64,000 bases of DNA from Crossaster papposus (taxonomy: Eukaryota > Echinodermata > Asteroidea > Velatida > Solasteridae), in the NCBI GenBank assembly GCA_037893245.1, contig JBAIAA010000251.1, positions 1 through 64,000 on the forward strand. The letters are read 5' to 3'. Shown here one piece after another: positions 21,873-33,279 of this stretch. The translations under genes were made by a program, and so were the position numbers. The notes under the pieces were generated by a model. The model made no database searches. It was given only the letters and a program-made list of their open reading frames with translations, and was not told the DNA's origin. Position 1 is the first letter of the stretch, and every line of letters begins with the position of its first letter.

Positions 21873-21942
21873 ACATTATACATTGTATATATTTCATTGT
21901 TTCGTTCACTTCCTTATGCAGAAGCTCTCTGGGGAGGGCTAA

Positions 21943-22220
21943 TGTGGTGACCACCCCAGGTGGCCTTTGACATGTAAACAATGTCACGTGATTTAGTATT
22001 ACCAATCAGCGTCCGTCCTTCATGGATCGCTGGTAGACGGTTTTCTGTTGTTCCACCATTGACCTTTTAGCTGGTGACAAAAGCCATGCCGTTCGCCATC
22101 TTGTTTCTCTCGAGTTCTTCGCGTTTGTCCGGTGATTCATTGTAGGAGTTTAGTCGAATAAAACATCGTAGTTTTACTACAAGATTGGGGACTTTTTGTA
22201 TGAATACTTGCAATCCCCAA
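21943..22220 (+). repeat. 3' LTR of gypsy element
   Basis: 278 bp, followed by the acata duplication at 22221. Preceded by the purine-rich tract at 21931-21938, the likely primer for plus-strand synthesis. Confidence 0.92.
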
Positions 22221-22225
22221 ACATA

Positions 22226-22675
22226 CATCGTGCCCATGTGATGCCCACGCCCACTGAACCCACCGTCACCCCACGCAGGACCCATGTGGGCAGCCCATTT
22301 CAAGCCCAAGCCCACCTAAGCCCATCAAACCCAACCACAACCCACATGGGGCCCACTTGGGTTTACTGGCTGGGTACATTTGCGCATTGGTTATGTGTGT
22401 AAATTATGGGCACTCACAGAGTGTATTGTACATTTAATTAAATCGACAGTATTCGTACTCCGTCGTGTCTGATGTAAACACCTGCGTTTTTCGTTTGAAA
22501 TAGGATAAGTAAACAATCGAAAACATGAAGTTCTCGGAGATTTCAGAACTTAGTGCCCCCTTTAAACATGTATGTTGGGTACAACGAATTCTTCTGACTA
22601 CACCGTGCGGATCCCATTAATTTAAAAGGCATAGATTAATTTGTTTCACGCCAACTGACTGTTAGCTGGTCATGG
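22226..22675. other. No gene; CCCA-rich stretch
   Basis: 22226-22380 is strongly strand-asymmetric and made of repeated 'gccca', 'cccacg' and 'cccatgtggg' motifs, including inverted pairs. The remainder to 22675 shows nothing recognisable. Confidence 0.5.
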
Positions 22676-22888
22676 ATTAAAGTATTAAGGAGTCTTGATC
22701 TGGCGGTGACGTAGTGCAGACGTGTCTCTGTGTGGCGCGAAATTCAAAATTTGTGTTTTGCCCCTCACCAGTGATCGATCTCTTGATCGTTTTGATTGCA
22801 GTCTTGGACTAATCAGGTAAGCAATATCAGTTAATCGCGAGGTGTATCTTTACTCACAATATCATTACCCATACCCAGAAAATCGGCC

Positions 22889-23521
22889 ATGGCCGATTCT
22901 TCTGTGGAAATAGATTCGTGGGATCAGATGTCGCAACAAGCCCCAATGGACATACAAAATCAAGATCCTAATCAACCTCGATCAACCTTTGATGCCATGT
23001 ACAGTCAAGCCCAAAATGATTCTCAGTTCCAAACCAACACCAGAAAACGCTCAAAACCCAGTATAAGTTACAGCGACGTATATACCGACTCGGAATATGA
23101 CTCCCCAAATGAACACCCAACAAAACGTCGAAATACACAAAATACCTACCGGATTCAACCTACTTTGGTCATCATCAACTCCCCTGATGTCAAACTAGCT
23201 AGGATTAACCCGATTAAGATCGCTAAGGCCCTTAATATTGTGGGCAAAGACTACATCAAAAACGTCAACAAAAATAATCAAGGGGGGATAACTGTACGTT
23301 GCCATACTCCTGCTCAAGCTAGAAAACTAAAAACTATAACCCGACTAGACCAATGGACCGTCACAACAGATTTCGCTAAATCTGAAACACAAAGCAAAGG
23401 GGTAATTACCGGAATAGAAACTGACATAACAGATAGCGAAATGTTAACTACACTAAAGAAACACGGAGTTACTGAAGTGAAACTGACGGGAAGCTGGAGA
23501 AAAGCCTTTCACTGTGCCTAA
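22889..23521 (+). pseudogene. I-group LINE ORF1, N-terminal part
   Basis: 211 codons from ATG at 22889. The N-terminal third is polar and disordered-looking; the rest (PTLVIINSPDVKLARINPIKIAKALN, given here only by its start) has the form of an RNA-binding PRE_C2HC-like fold found before zinc knuckles in such proteins. The frame ends at 23519-23521; a one-base shift near 23512 would connect it to the following zinc-knuckle frame. Confidence 0.75.
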
Positions 23522-24444
23522 CCTTCAACACACCGAACCCACCAACCAAAATACAAATAGGCTACGAATACTTCACTGTCAAACCATTTATTCCACCTGT
23601 AATAAGATGCTTCAATTGCCAAAGATTAGGACACACGGCCAACAATTGTCGCAGTTCCACTCGCTGCGTTCGGTGTGGGGGCCCCCACACATACGAACAA
23701 TGCACACACAAAGAAAACGTGAAATGCTGCAGATGTGGAGAAAATCACTCGTCCGCTTATGGGGGTTGTAACACAATCAAGAATGACAGGAAAATCCAAG
23801 GTTTCAGAGTTACATACCACGTATCCTATGCCGAAGCAGCGAAATCAATCAAGACTGATATATCTATACGCCCCGATGACATGCCTACCCAACCAACGCC
23901 TACCCAACCAACACCTACTGTCCAACCCAGAATAAGTACGCAATACATACATAAGGATTGGCGAACTAATATAAATGAAACTACAGCCAACAATAGACAA
24001 ACTACTACCCCGGCCACCATGGAACACACAAAAACCTCTAAAGAAGTCAGCACTCAAACCGAAACAGTCGAAGCACAAACACAAACTGAACAATGCATAT
24101 ACAATGACCAACATCTAGCCGAAATACTAACAGGTACTATGCAAATATGGGAAACGATCAAGAACAAGACGGAGAGAATCACGGCAGTTAAGGACCTCAT
24201 CAGTCACATCACCCACTCCGTCACAACCCCCACACAAGCCAAAGACACACAAGCGAAACCAAAGACACCCTCACAGTCACAGACAAGAGCTCAGTCTAGT
24301 ATAAAGAGAGGCGAATCGAGTCGAAAATCGACCCAAAACCCTAAGGCCAAATCTGCTTCCCTAACAAACTTGGCAAAACCGGACACCCAACACCCAAACC
24401 CCAGCCAGACATCTAAAGGAAAATCAAACAAAACCTCATCATGA
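23518..24444 (+). pseudogene. I-group LINE ORF1, zinc-knuckle part
   Basis: Frame-shifted continuation of ORF1. Three consecutive cysteine/histidine knuckles are visible: CFNCQRLGHTANNC, CVRCGGPHTYEQC and CCRCGENHSSAYGGC (about 23580-23775), typical of nucleic-acid-binding ORF1 proteins. A serine/threonine/lysine-rich tail follows. The stop TGA (24442-24444) overlaps the ATG of ORF2 (24441-24443) as ATGA, an arrangement suited to termination-coupled reinitiation. Confidence 0.8.
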
Positions 24445-26133
24445 ATATTCTCATTATGGTATTAATTCTACAATGGAACGCCCAGTCATATGTAGCTCAT
24501 AATAAGGAATTTAAAGCTTCCATCAATTCTTGGTCTCCCAAACCAGATCTCATCTGTATTCAAGAAACCTGGCTCCAAGAAGGAAAAAATATCACCCTAC
24601 CCGGCTATGACATATACCGTAATGACAGACAGAATACAGGGAGTAAAAAAAGAGGAGGCGGCTGTGCCTTTTTTGTTAAACGCGGCCTAGCATTTAAATA
24701 CCTTATGGGTTCTAACACCCCAATCGAATTTCAAATAGGTGAACTTTATGATTCTAATAAAAACAAAATTAGCATCATCAACATGTACAATCCTTGTAAC
24801 ACTTTAGATGACATTTCTTTTAGAGAGATCCTTAATAAAACTGATAAACCCTGCATTATTTGCGGAGACCTTAACAGCCATAATCCCTTATGGGGCAGCT
24901 CCAAATTGGATCACAACGGCAAGATTGTTGATGATGTTATGACGGATTTTGACATGGTCTGTATTAATTCTGGTGAGGGCACAAGAATTAACGCTTACCA
25001 TGGCACTCTGTCTTGTATAGATGTCACGTTTGCATCACCTAATGTAGCCTCTAAAAGTATTTGGACTGTTCTTGATGATACCTGGGGCAGCGATCATTGT
25101 CCTATTATTATTGATTATAATCACCCTATTCACATAAACAAAACAAAAAGTACTCCTAAATGGTCTTACAAAAAAGCCGATTGGAACAAATTTCAGGTAG
25201 CTTGCAACCAGTACATTAATGAACCCAACACTTCAGATAACATTGATGGTGTATATGACAAATTCATTCAAGAACTTGAGTCAACCATGACCTGCTCTAT
25301 CCCCAAAACCAACCCCAATCATCATAAAACCCCCACCTCCTGGTGGAATGATGACTGTAAGCAAGCTATTTGTAACAAGAAGAAGGCTTTAAAAACCCTC
25401 AGAAAAACCCGTCTTCCTTCGGATCTCATAAATTATAAAAAGACTTGTGCCATAGCCAAGAAAACTATCAATAGTGCTAAAAGGAAAGATTGGGAAGATT
25501 TTTGCAGTGAAATTAATCCTAAAACCAACACCAACATTATCTGGAATAAAATTAAAATAATTAGCAAAACTCGCAGTGCTAATAGCATCCCTGTCCTAAA
25601 TCTCAATGGCTCAGATGCTATCACTGATAAAGACAAGGTTGAGGCTCTTGCCGATAGTTTTGCGAAAGTTAGCAGCACTAAAAATTACAGTCCTTCCTTT
25701 ATTCCAATTAAAGATAAAGCTGAGCATGACTTATGCATCGATAAGAGCAGTGATGGTGTTATTAATGAACCCTTCAATATGGAAGAATTAAATCATGCTA
25801 TTGATTCAGCTAAATGTACCTCTCCTGGTAAAGATGGTATAAGTAGTATTGTCATCAAACATTTTCCTATAAGTATTCGTAAGTACTTACTTATCATCTT
25901 CAATATGATATGGTATACATTTCAGTGCCCCAAACAATGGAAAGATGCCATCCTTATTCCACTCCTTAAACCTGGGAAACCCTCCACCAACCCCCTCTCA
26001 TACAGACCGATTGCCCTCACTTCTACTCTCTGCAAAACTATGGAACGAATGGTTAATTCCCGGCTCCTCTGGTACTTAGAAACCCACAATCTACTCTCTA
26101 ACCGTCAAAGTGGCTTCAGGAAAGGTAGAAGTA
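24441..26133 (+). CDS. I-group LINE ORF2, endonuclease and RT start
   Basis: Begins with ATG overlapping the ORF1 stop. APE-like endonuclease motifs are LQWNAQSYVAHN near residue 10, ICIQETWL, 'IICGDLNSHNPLWGSS' and 'WGSDHCPIII'. The linker and early reverse transcriptase follow ('CTSPGKDGISSIVIKHFP', 'PLSYRPIALTSTLCKTMERM'). At residue 564 the frame runs into an inserted TA-flanked element and stops soon after. The same frame resumes at 27502 exactly as if the insertion were absent. Confidence 0.85.
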
Positions 26134-27499
26134 GGGGTAAAGTGGGGTAAGTGGGACACTGGGGTAAGTGGGACAAGTCTAGGTTTTCTTTATTTATTCT
26201 TTGTGAATAAAGCTTCACTGGAGTAAAGATTCTTTTTCTTGTTCGAACAAACATATTCATCAAACGTGGCAAATTTCAATCTTCTAAGCGAAAGATTTCT
26301 CCCTAAAAAAGTGATTTATCTCGGTACACCTCTTGCGCCCTCGCGCCCAGTCTTCATATTACTAATTCTTTTGTTTCAGTGAACAAAATAGGTTAACGTG
26401 TAGCTCCTTTTTCGGGAAGAAAAGAGTGATTTCCAGCCGAATTTCAGGTCGATTTTGTCGGGAATACATTCTGTGAGAGGTATGTATTAACCAGTTACGT
26501 TATTTGAATCATGAGTTTCTTAGGATTTTTTTTGTGGATTTTTAAAAATGTTGCCATGCATAATGTGCCTTAATTGTTTCAGCGTTTGACATTCATTACT
26601 GTGGAACTGTATTGCCGAATATTATGATTAGTTCTTTTTACATTGTTAGTCGTAAACAAACAGGATTATTTAGCAAACAATGTTTGGCTGTAAGTTGATC
26701 TTTTAAATACATGTTGCAGTCCTTTTCAAAACATATAAATGACTTCGTCATTGGAAAAAGGATGAAATATTACTAGACCGAATGCAAGGTTTGTGTCGTA
26801 ATGGCGGCCATTTTGAATTCTTAACACATGCATGATGGACACATATTTCAGCATAATATTTAATGAAATGTTTTTGATACTTGGTGTAAAAGGGATAGTG
26901 CACTGTGTTTGGGGATTGTAGATTTCATGTTAAACTTTTTTGAAGTAAGCTTATGCGTCTAATTATGAGGAAATATGCATATTTTCCGTGTGTCCCACTT
27001 ACCCCATTGGTTTGGGGTAAGTGGGACAGGTTGGAATTAGCATTGATTGTACACATGAACATGTACACTGATTTCGGACATGATGGATGCATCCAAAACC
27101 AATGTAATTCATCTAATTAATTTTATTGTACATTTGCAATTTCTTGCCTACTTCGAATGACAATGTTTTCAAACAGGATTGATTAGTTGTTTTTAATAGA
27201 AAGGCATCAGTTCTTGAAAAAAAGTTTTTTGTCATGTAAATTGTGTATTTTTAGTGTGTCCCACTTACCCCATATGACTGTCCCACTTACCCCGTGCGCA
27301 AAGGAAAATCCGACATTTCAGTCCTGTCATATTTTTCCCCATTTATCAAAAAATAATGCAGCTAGTGGACCAAAATGATCATTATGTACAGAAGAGACGT
27401 TAACAATCTAAAAAAACATTAATTTTTGTTAATCCAATCTTTTATTTTGGTGCAGCACACACAAATGTGCTTAAGTGTCCCACTTACCCCACTTTACCC
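26134..27499. mobile_element. TA-inserted (Tc1/mariner-type) non-autonomous element
   Basis: Inverted ends: ggggtaaagtggggtaagtg at 26134 against the reverse complement of ...ccccactttaccc ending at 27499; the left end has one extra G. The TA dinucleotide is duplicated (26132-26133 and 27500-27501), and removing the element plus one TA rejoins the LINE reading frame exactly. The 15-bp motif ggggtaagtgggaca occurs seven times: 26144, 26161, 27014 (plus), and 26991, 27257, 27279, 27476 (minus). No transposase frame is present. TA duplication indicates the IS630-Tc1-mariner group. Confidence 0.85.
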
Positions 27500-27501
27500 T
27501 A

Positions 27502-28180
27502 CCAAAGATCATATTCTTAATTTAGAATCTTCTATTAATAAAGCTTTCGCCAATAAAGAAAGTACCCTAGCCGTATTTCTTGACATTGAAAAGGCTTACG
27601 ATATGCTTTGGCGCAAAGGAATTATCATTAAATTATATACCATGGGCGTTTATGGTCGGATTGCTAAATGGATCGATAATTATCTAACCGACAGAAAAAT
27701 TCAAGTTAAAATCAATAATTGTTTGTCTAAAGAGAGGACTCTGGATAACGGTGTTCCCCAGGGTAGCGTAATTAGTCCACTTCTGTTTAACATTGCTGTC
27801 GATGACCTCTCCCATCATTTGACTGATGTCAATATCTCACAATATGCGGACGACATAGCTCTTTGGAAATCCAACCGAAACATTTCCTATATAGAAAAGA
27901 AAATTCAACAAAATTTAAATAATATCAACTCATGGTGTGAAAAATGGGGGTTCAAATTGTCCGCTCCCAAAACTACTGCGGTTCTGTTCACCAATAAAAA
28001 ACAGGCCAACATTTCTTTGGACATTCAAAACATTAAAGTGCAAATATGCCCCTCAGCCAAATTTCTGGGAGTTATTTTCGATAGCAAATTAACATGGAAA
28101 GAACACATTGACAGTGTCATTACGAAATGCAAAAAGAGACTTAATATTCTTCGATGTATTACTGGTATTTCTTGGGGGGG
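27502..28180 (+). CDS. I-group LINE ORF2, core reverse transcriptase
   Basis: Continuation of the ORF2 frame after the inserted element. It holds 'LAVFLDIEKAYDMLW' (motif A), 'NGVPQGSVISPLLFNIAVDDL' in part, and the catalytic YADD encoded at 27843-27854, then 'WCEKWGFKLSAPKTTAVLF'. The frame is lost in a run of seven G at 28174-28180, where six would keep it aligned with the downstream frame. Translation of this piece alone has no start codon of its own. Confidence 0.85.
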
Positions 28181-29550
28181 CTGATTGTAAAACGCTTCAT
28201 CAGCTCTACACTGCTCTTATAAGACCTATCCTTGAATATGGATGCGAAGCCTTCGACTCGGCGTCCTCTACAATCAAACAAAAATTAGATAGTATCCAGT
28301 ACCAAGCTTTAAAAATATGTACAGGGGCTATACACAGCTCACCCCTCTATAGGTTACAGACTGAATGTGGTGACCCTCCTCTAGAACTACGTCGTCAATT
28401 ACTTTGCAATTTATATGGAGTTAAAATAAATACCCACAATACTCACCCAAATGAATATATACATTCTGATAACTGGCAAAAACATTATTTTGCTGATAAA
28501 TGGTCATCCACAGCTCACAAAACCCCCTTTGAAGCCAGGATATCACACTACCCCTATGCAGTCTTCCCTCTAAATGACCCCCATCCTTTCTGGCATTACA
28601 GCAAACCCTCTGTCTCCACTGAGATCATCTCTCGAGTGGCAAATGCTACAAACACCTGTGAAAAAAGAAATATCAGTGCCGAGATTATCAATACAACTTG
28701 GATGAACTCTCTTCACATTTACACTGATGGATCCCGAAGTCCCACCCTAGACACGGTTGGATGTGGAGTATACATTCCCCAACTTAAATATACTAAAGCT
28801 ACCCGCCTCAACAATGAAGTTTCTATCTTCACTGCAGAATTGTTTGCTATACTTCTTGCAGTAGAATGGATCGAAGAAGTCAAGCCTCTTCATACCTGCA
28901 TTTTTAGTGATTGTTTGAGTGCCATCCAGGCTATTTCCAAACCTTTTCCCCAACGTAAAATTGTCTGCGATATTCGCCACACCATTAACAACATCCGCTA
29001 CCAAGGCAATATTGTCAACTTTGAATGGATACCTAGCCACTGTGGTATACATGGAAACGAAATAGCAGATCAAATTGCCAAGTCAGCCACTCACAAAAAT
29101 AACATCGACCACTGTATCCCTTTATTAGACAGTGAAATCAAGCATATCCTTAAAGAACAAATTAAGAAAAAATGGGCTAAAACTATTCCCAAAACTAACC
29201 TGGCAAATGACATGAAATACGAGGCCTCATTCACTTTCTCAAAATGGGGAATGAAACGCTCCCAAGAAGTAATTCTACACAGACTACGACTCGGCACATG
29301 TAAAGGTTTAAACAACTTTCTTCATAAAATTGGTAAACATCCTAATGGACTTTGTGAAACTTGCTTATGCACAGATGACGTCAAACACTTCCTCCTGAAT
29401 TGCCATAAATACAACTCACAGAGGAATATCCTCATGAAATCTCTCGACATCCTCAATAACACACAACTGACTCTTCAACAACTTCTTGGGCCTAAGCAAA
29501 ACAGCTACCATATCATCAAATATGTCCATAACTGTAATGTGAATATTTAA
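28179..29550 (+). pseudogene. I-group LINE ORF2, RNase H and C-terminus
   Basis: Frame-shifted continuation of ORF2. After the thumb region ('LYTALIRPILEYG') comes an RNase H domain with HIYTDGSRS, 'FTAELFAILLAVEW', 'IFSDCLSAIQAI' and 'WIPSHCGIHGNEIADQIA', carrying the catalytic D-E-D-D/H set. A C-terminal knuckle, C-X2-C-X7-H-X4-C (CETCLCTDDVKHFLLNC), follows. Stop at 29548-29550. RNase H and this knuckle are standard in I, R1 and related clades and absent from Jockey proper. Confidence 0.85.
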
Positions 29551-30034
29551 TCCTTTGATACACCTCAGCGATTTTCTGTATGTTGCGCTAGTTTTTGGGA
29601 TGGGGAGTTGTGGGTGGTCGACTGGACACTTAGTTTAGCTCTTCTTCACCCTGGAGGCGTGGCGGACCTGCGAATCTAAACCGGCGGGGCCCGGGCCCTT
29701 AAATTGCAAGGGACACGGTCCGGTCTTACAGGGATACCAGTGGAAATCCACACCCGTCCAGCGACTTTGTGTCCAGGGGATCATCACCAATTTCCTGCCC
29801 CATTAACTACCTGTATTGTCTATAATACGCAATTGTCTTGGCCCGCTAACATTCGTTTGTAGTATCGATTCTTTCAGTTTCCTTTAGCCCACAGAGTTAG
29901 TCATCACTACAGATCCTGCTAGTCGATAACCTACGTGCTTTGTAACTACCTGCGTATACGTGAATCTAGTTAATGGCGCAAAGGGCATACAAATGCCGCA
30001 CGCGCCATAAATCCACATCAACAACAACAACAAC
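29551..30034 (+). other. 3' UTR and (CAA)n tail of the I-group LINE
   Basis: About 480 non-coding bases including a GC-rich part (29660-29770) and ending in a (CAA)n run next to the 13-bp target duplication. Confidence 0.75.
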
Positions 30035-30047
30035 ATTAAAGTATTAA

Positions 30048-30599
30048 TAACAATAGAACCCTGACCTCCAGTATGCCCATGTAAAAACGCCGTAAAAATG
30101 CAGTAAACTAATCCTCGACCGACCAGGTCAACTTTGCACCGTGAAAATGGGCTAAAACTGCAGTGTAAAACAGTTTCGAGGTGATTTTAGGGGGAAAGTG
30201 CAATTCCATTCTCAAGAAATTCATAGTAATCGTCTAAAAAAAATGCAAATTCTTTCGCCAAATTTATTTCATTTTAAAATAATCTTGTTCTTTTAAGGCT
30301 TCTTATAAATATGCTGGGAACCATTTTGCTTTACATTTTCCACTTTCTCCACCTTTGAGAGGAGATTTATTTGGATTGGATAGCAGAGTTTCGAGTCAAT
30401 GAATCCATCCGTCCTTGATTTTTCTGAGCATGGAGGAAGGTGTTCTGAGGTATATAATCAAATGTAGGCCTACATTGTTTTATTTGGGGTCCAAACTATA
30501 CATGTAGTGAGGGGGACAACCGATATGATATCTCTCTCCACATTAACCAAATAGCAAGCAGGGCTAATACTTAGAACACTGGTTTTGTGATGCGTAATC
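30048..30599. other. No gene recognised
   Basis: No domain-bearing frame and no repeat structure visible. Confidence 0.5.
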
Positions 30600-31172
30600 T
30601 TTCCAGACGTGATTCAACAGCCTACAGTTCGAGAAGCAGCCTACATAACTCTGATTAGACCACAGTTAGAATGTGCAGCCACAGTTTGGGATCCCCACAA
30701 ATTGCGGGGAAAAGTACAGCCCCGACAAGCGGCAAGATTCGTAACAGCCAAAGAACATCAAGTGTCACAGAAATGCAGCAAAATTTACAATGGCCAACCC
30801 TCCAGCATCGTAGAAAAGTCAGTAGGCTCACTATGCTTTATCGCTCCATTCACGTGGAAATTGCTGTTAACATCCCTCATTATATCACTCCAGTAGAAAG
30901 ACCACATTAATAGGCATAATCAGTGCTAGCTTCCTTGCAATGCCGCACGCAAGGGTACACAATTAAAATAATAATCCAAAGACGATTGTAGACTGGAACG
31001 AGGCTCCCTGATCAACTTATTCGTCAAGCATTATTAGCCCAATTTAAGACAGCCCTAGGAAAACATCTGGCATCACAACCTTAATTTCACGCTTGCACGG
31101 CACCGGCGTAGAGTCAACTGGTTGATGATGCCTAGCGGCGATGTCCAGTCAATTCTGAGATTCTGAGATGCA
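30600..31172 (+). pseudogene. CR1-like LINE 3' fragment
   Basis: Decayed C-terminal end of a CR1-group reverse transcriptase: 'VREAAYITLIRPQLECAATVW' in part, then, in other frames, 'LQHRRKVSRLTMLYRSIH' and 'QFKTALGKHLASQP' before a stop near 31080. The 3' end closes with the duplicated octamer attctgagattctgag, the two-copy 8-bp terminal repeat characteristic of CR1. The last 210 bp recur at 47617-47826. 5' truncation and frameshifts are usual for LINE copies. Confidence 0.75.
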
Positions 31173-31643
31173 GTAATCCGTCAATGGCGATGAAGCCACT
31201 GTGGAATCTAAGCTAAGGTTTGGAAAACGGCCAGTCAGAACGTTGGGCGTGTTGTCTATTGGGGGCGCTCTTCATGTTGCATTTCTATGTCGACGTTGTA
31301 CTTCCGTGTTCCTGCTTCGGGAAAAATAACTGAAAGATTTGCTTATTTCAACTAGCATCGGCAGAAACTTCAACGGTTTTACCATCCACAACAAATGTGA
31401 GCAAAGATATTATTATCGGTCAATGGGAAATGGAAAAGAATTGTCCAAATCAATGCAGGTCAATCAATCACTCCTCATGCAGTGCCAAAATGCTGAATTT
31501 GGTGAATGTGCTTATTTCAAATTGTAGTAACATATCTGGACGGCACTTTACTGAGTATTATTAAAGTATTGTAAGTATTGTTTTGTTTTTGTTTTGTTGT
31601 TTTGTCTGTACATTAACTTTAATTTCTCTCCCTCGCTACAGAT
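31173..31643. other. No gene recognised
   Basis: No recognisable coding or repeat content. Confidence 0.45.
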
Positions 31644-31947
31644 ATGAGTAACACTATTTGTATTTTCCAACAGCTCAGAAAGAATAGGGAGAAGGCCCTT
31701 CGCTACTCCTATCATCAGGATAACTACAATTTCTTCTCCCTCTCTCGATTTATCCCTAAAGGTTTGCAACTATCTCCCTCTCCGTGCTTAGGAACCCTCT
31801 CACCACACCTGCAAAGGAGGTGGAATCAAGTTCTGCATGGTGCATCTGTTAAACTAATTAATATCCTCTCTCAACAGTGTCATTTTATTCTTCAGGACCT
31901 CCACCAGAATATAGCCCACCTTGACTCAGAACTCAGATCCAGCTGTA
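31644..31947 (+). CDS. Unrecognised open frame, cut by palindrome edge
   Basis: Starts with ATG two bases after a good splice-acceptor-like 'ttaatttctctccctcgctacag' context (31617-31641, partial). Encodes a basic helical segment ('KALRYSYHQDNYNFFSLSRF', 'LSPHLQRRWNQVLHG'). I cannot name the family; it has the flavour of an N-terminal region of some retroelement proteins. At 31948 the sequence switches abruptly to the truncated LTR-like repeat that begins the 12-kb palindrome, so the original 3' part has been lost here. Confidence 0.35.
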
Positions 31948-32880
31948 CATTCGTTGTTTCTAAACTTTCATACGTCATGCATAATTATGTAGAAGTGACG
32001 TAGCTCATTTGTATTGTATATGGTGATTTGCATAATTCTATGTAACAGTTTACTTTGTTGTTGACCTTTGTGCTTCCCGCGCGAGGACGGTTAACAGTCA
32101 TATTCGTCAACATGATAACTTAGTTCTTAGGTGTATCCATTACTTGGGCTTGTAATTGTAAGTTTTATATTAATTCTCCATCTTAATATTGTAGGCCAGT
32201 AATTGCAAGCTTACTATTCGAAGTTTCATTGAAGTCTGGATGAACGTTTGTAGAGGCGTTTGCCTTAGTGTATACATATTCAGACGAGTGATTTGGCAGC
32301 ACCTTGAAACTTGATACTTCCTCGGTCTTTTTGGAAGTTCTCCTTTGACTGAGCAGCCATAAATTTCTGTCGGAGTTTTCCCTTGTAATTTGTTACTGGC
32401 AATGGCTTTGCCATGAGTGCCATGATCACTGCGGGATAGGGCACTTGCCAAGGAAACCCCCAGTGAGTATTTTGTCATGTTAATCTCGCATATTTTGACA
32501 TAATTATAAAGTAAAGGTTGTTTGTGTGAAAGTCATTCACATGTTTTGTTTCTTGTTGCATGACACACATGTTGTGTACAGTCGTGTACATTTAAATCCA
32601 CCTTGCCGAGCTTTTGTATATCTCTGTGTTATATTCCAGGCAATGGGTTTTTTTCTCCAGAGGTTTTCTTTTCTCCGATGTTTTTGCTACTGTACATCCG
32701 AGGTTGTTATTGGTCTTCTAATTAAAATGATCAGCATCGGCATAACTCCAGCCTGTCCAGTGTGTGATTAATCCAATTGTGGCTCGTGTTCATCTATCCA
32801 TATTTCGTGCCCCCGTGGTGCTCGTCCTTTTTCACAAGAGGGCCGGATCTCCTTATGCCGTCCCACTACAAAAATGGCGT
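31948..32880 (+). repeat. LTR-like repeat, left arm outer copy (5' truncated)
   Basis: Matches 36671-37624 but lacks about 38 bases at its left end. A minus-strand frame of 102 codons (32170-32478) is shared by all four repeat copies but has no recognisable domain. Confidence 0.8.
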
Positions 32881-33279
32881 CGTAGACAGGATTGAGCACC
32901 GCTTCGGCGTCGTCACAAGATAGCTGGACAAAATGATTTTGTTTGCAACGTTTGGATTTACTGTCGCCAAGCGATAAGCTGATTCTGCTTGAAGGTGAAG
33001 TAGCCGAGGAACATCGTGATCATCTTTCACATTTTTTATTATTGATCAGGGCTGCATTTGTTTGTATCTAGGCCCCAAATTGTCAGCAAATTTGATAAAG
33101 TATCGGTCTTGTAACCTAGGCTACATAAACCTAATTGTACAATTTTTCTTACCATGTGTACTGGTGTGTGACTTGACTTGAGTATCCATTTTTGTGTGTA
33201 GATCTGCATTTGTACAGATTAAGCCATTTGGCCTACATGTTATTGGGATATATGATCTAGTTACGTATTACCTATTTGT

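Larger units (their letters stand above)
17212..22220 (+). mobile_element. Complete Ty3/gypsy LTR retrotransposon, CsRn1-like
   Basis: 5,009 bp, flanked by the exact 5-bp duplication acata (17207-17211 and 22221-22225). The 278-bp LTRs (17212-17489 and 21943-22220) differ at one position that I can see (a17424 versus c22155), so insertion is recent. The primer-binding site right after the 5' LTR (tggtgaccc at 17492) fits the 3' end of tRNA-Trp, and the Gag zinc finger is of CHCC type; both are known hallmarks of the CsRn1 clade. gag and pol are intact and there is no env-like frame. A purine tract (ggggaggg, 21931-21938) precedes the 3' LTR. It may still be capable of movement. Confidence 0.92.
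22689..30034 (+). mobile_element. Full-length I-group LINE with 13-bp TSD, interrupted
   Basis: Flanked by the exact 13-bp duplication attaaagtattaa at 22676-22688 and 30035-30047. The element has a 200-bp 5' leader, ORF1 with zinc knuckles, ORF2 with endonuclease, reverse transcriptase and RNase H, a GC-containing 3' UTR and a (CAA)n tail (about 30018-30034). Two ORFs, a C-terminal RNase H and a short-repeat tail place it in the I group (I, Nimb, Ingi and relatives). It carries a 1,366-bp DNA-transposon insertion at 26134-27499 and two frameshifts (near 23512 and 28174). Confidence 0.88.

Noticed and set aside
32170..32478. 102-codon minus-strand frame conserved in four LTR-like copies
   Set aside because: The four copies are nearly identical at DNA level because of recent duplication, so conservation of the frame carries no information, and no domain is recognisable.
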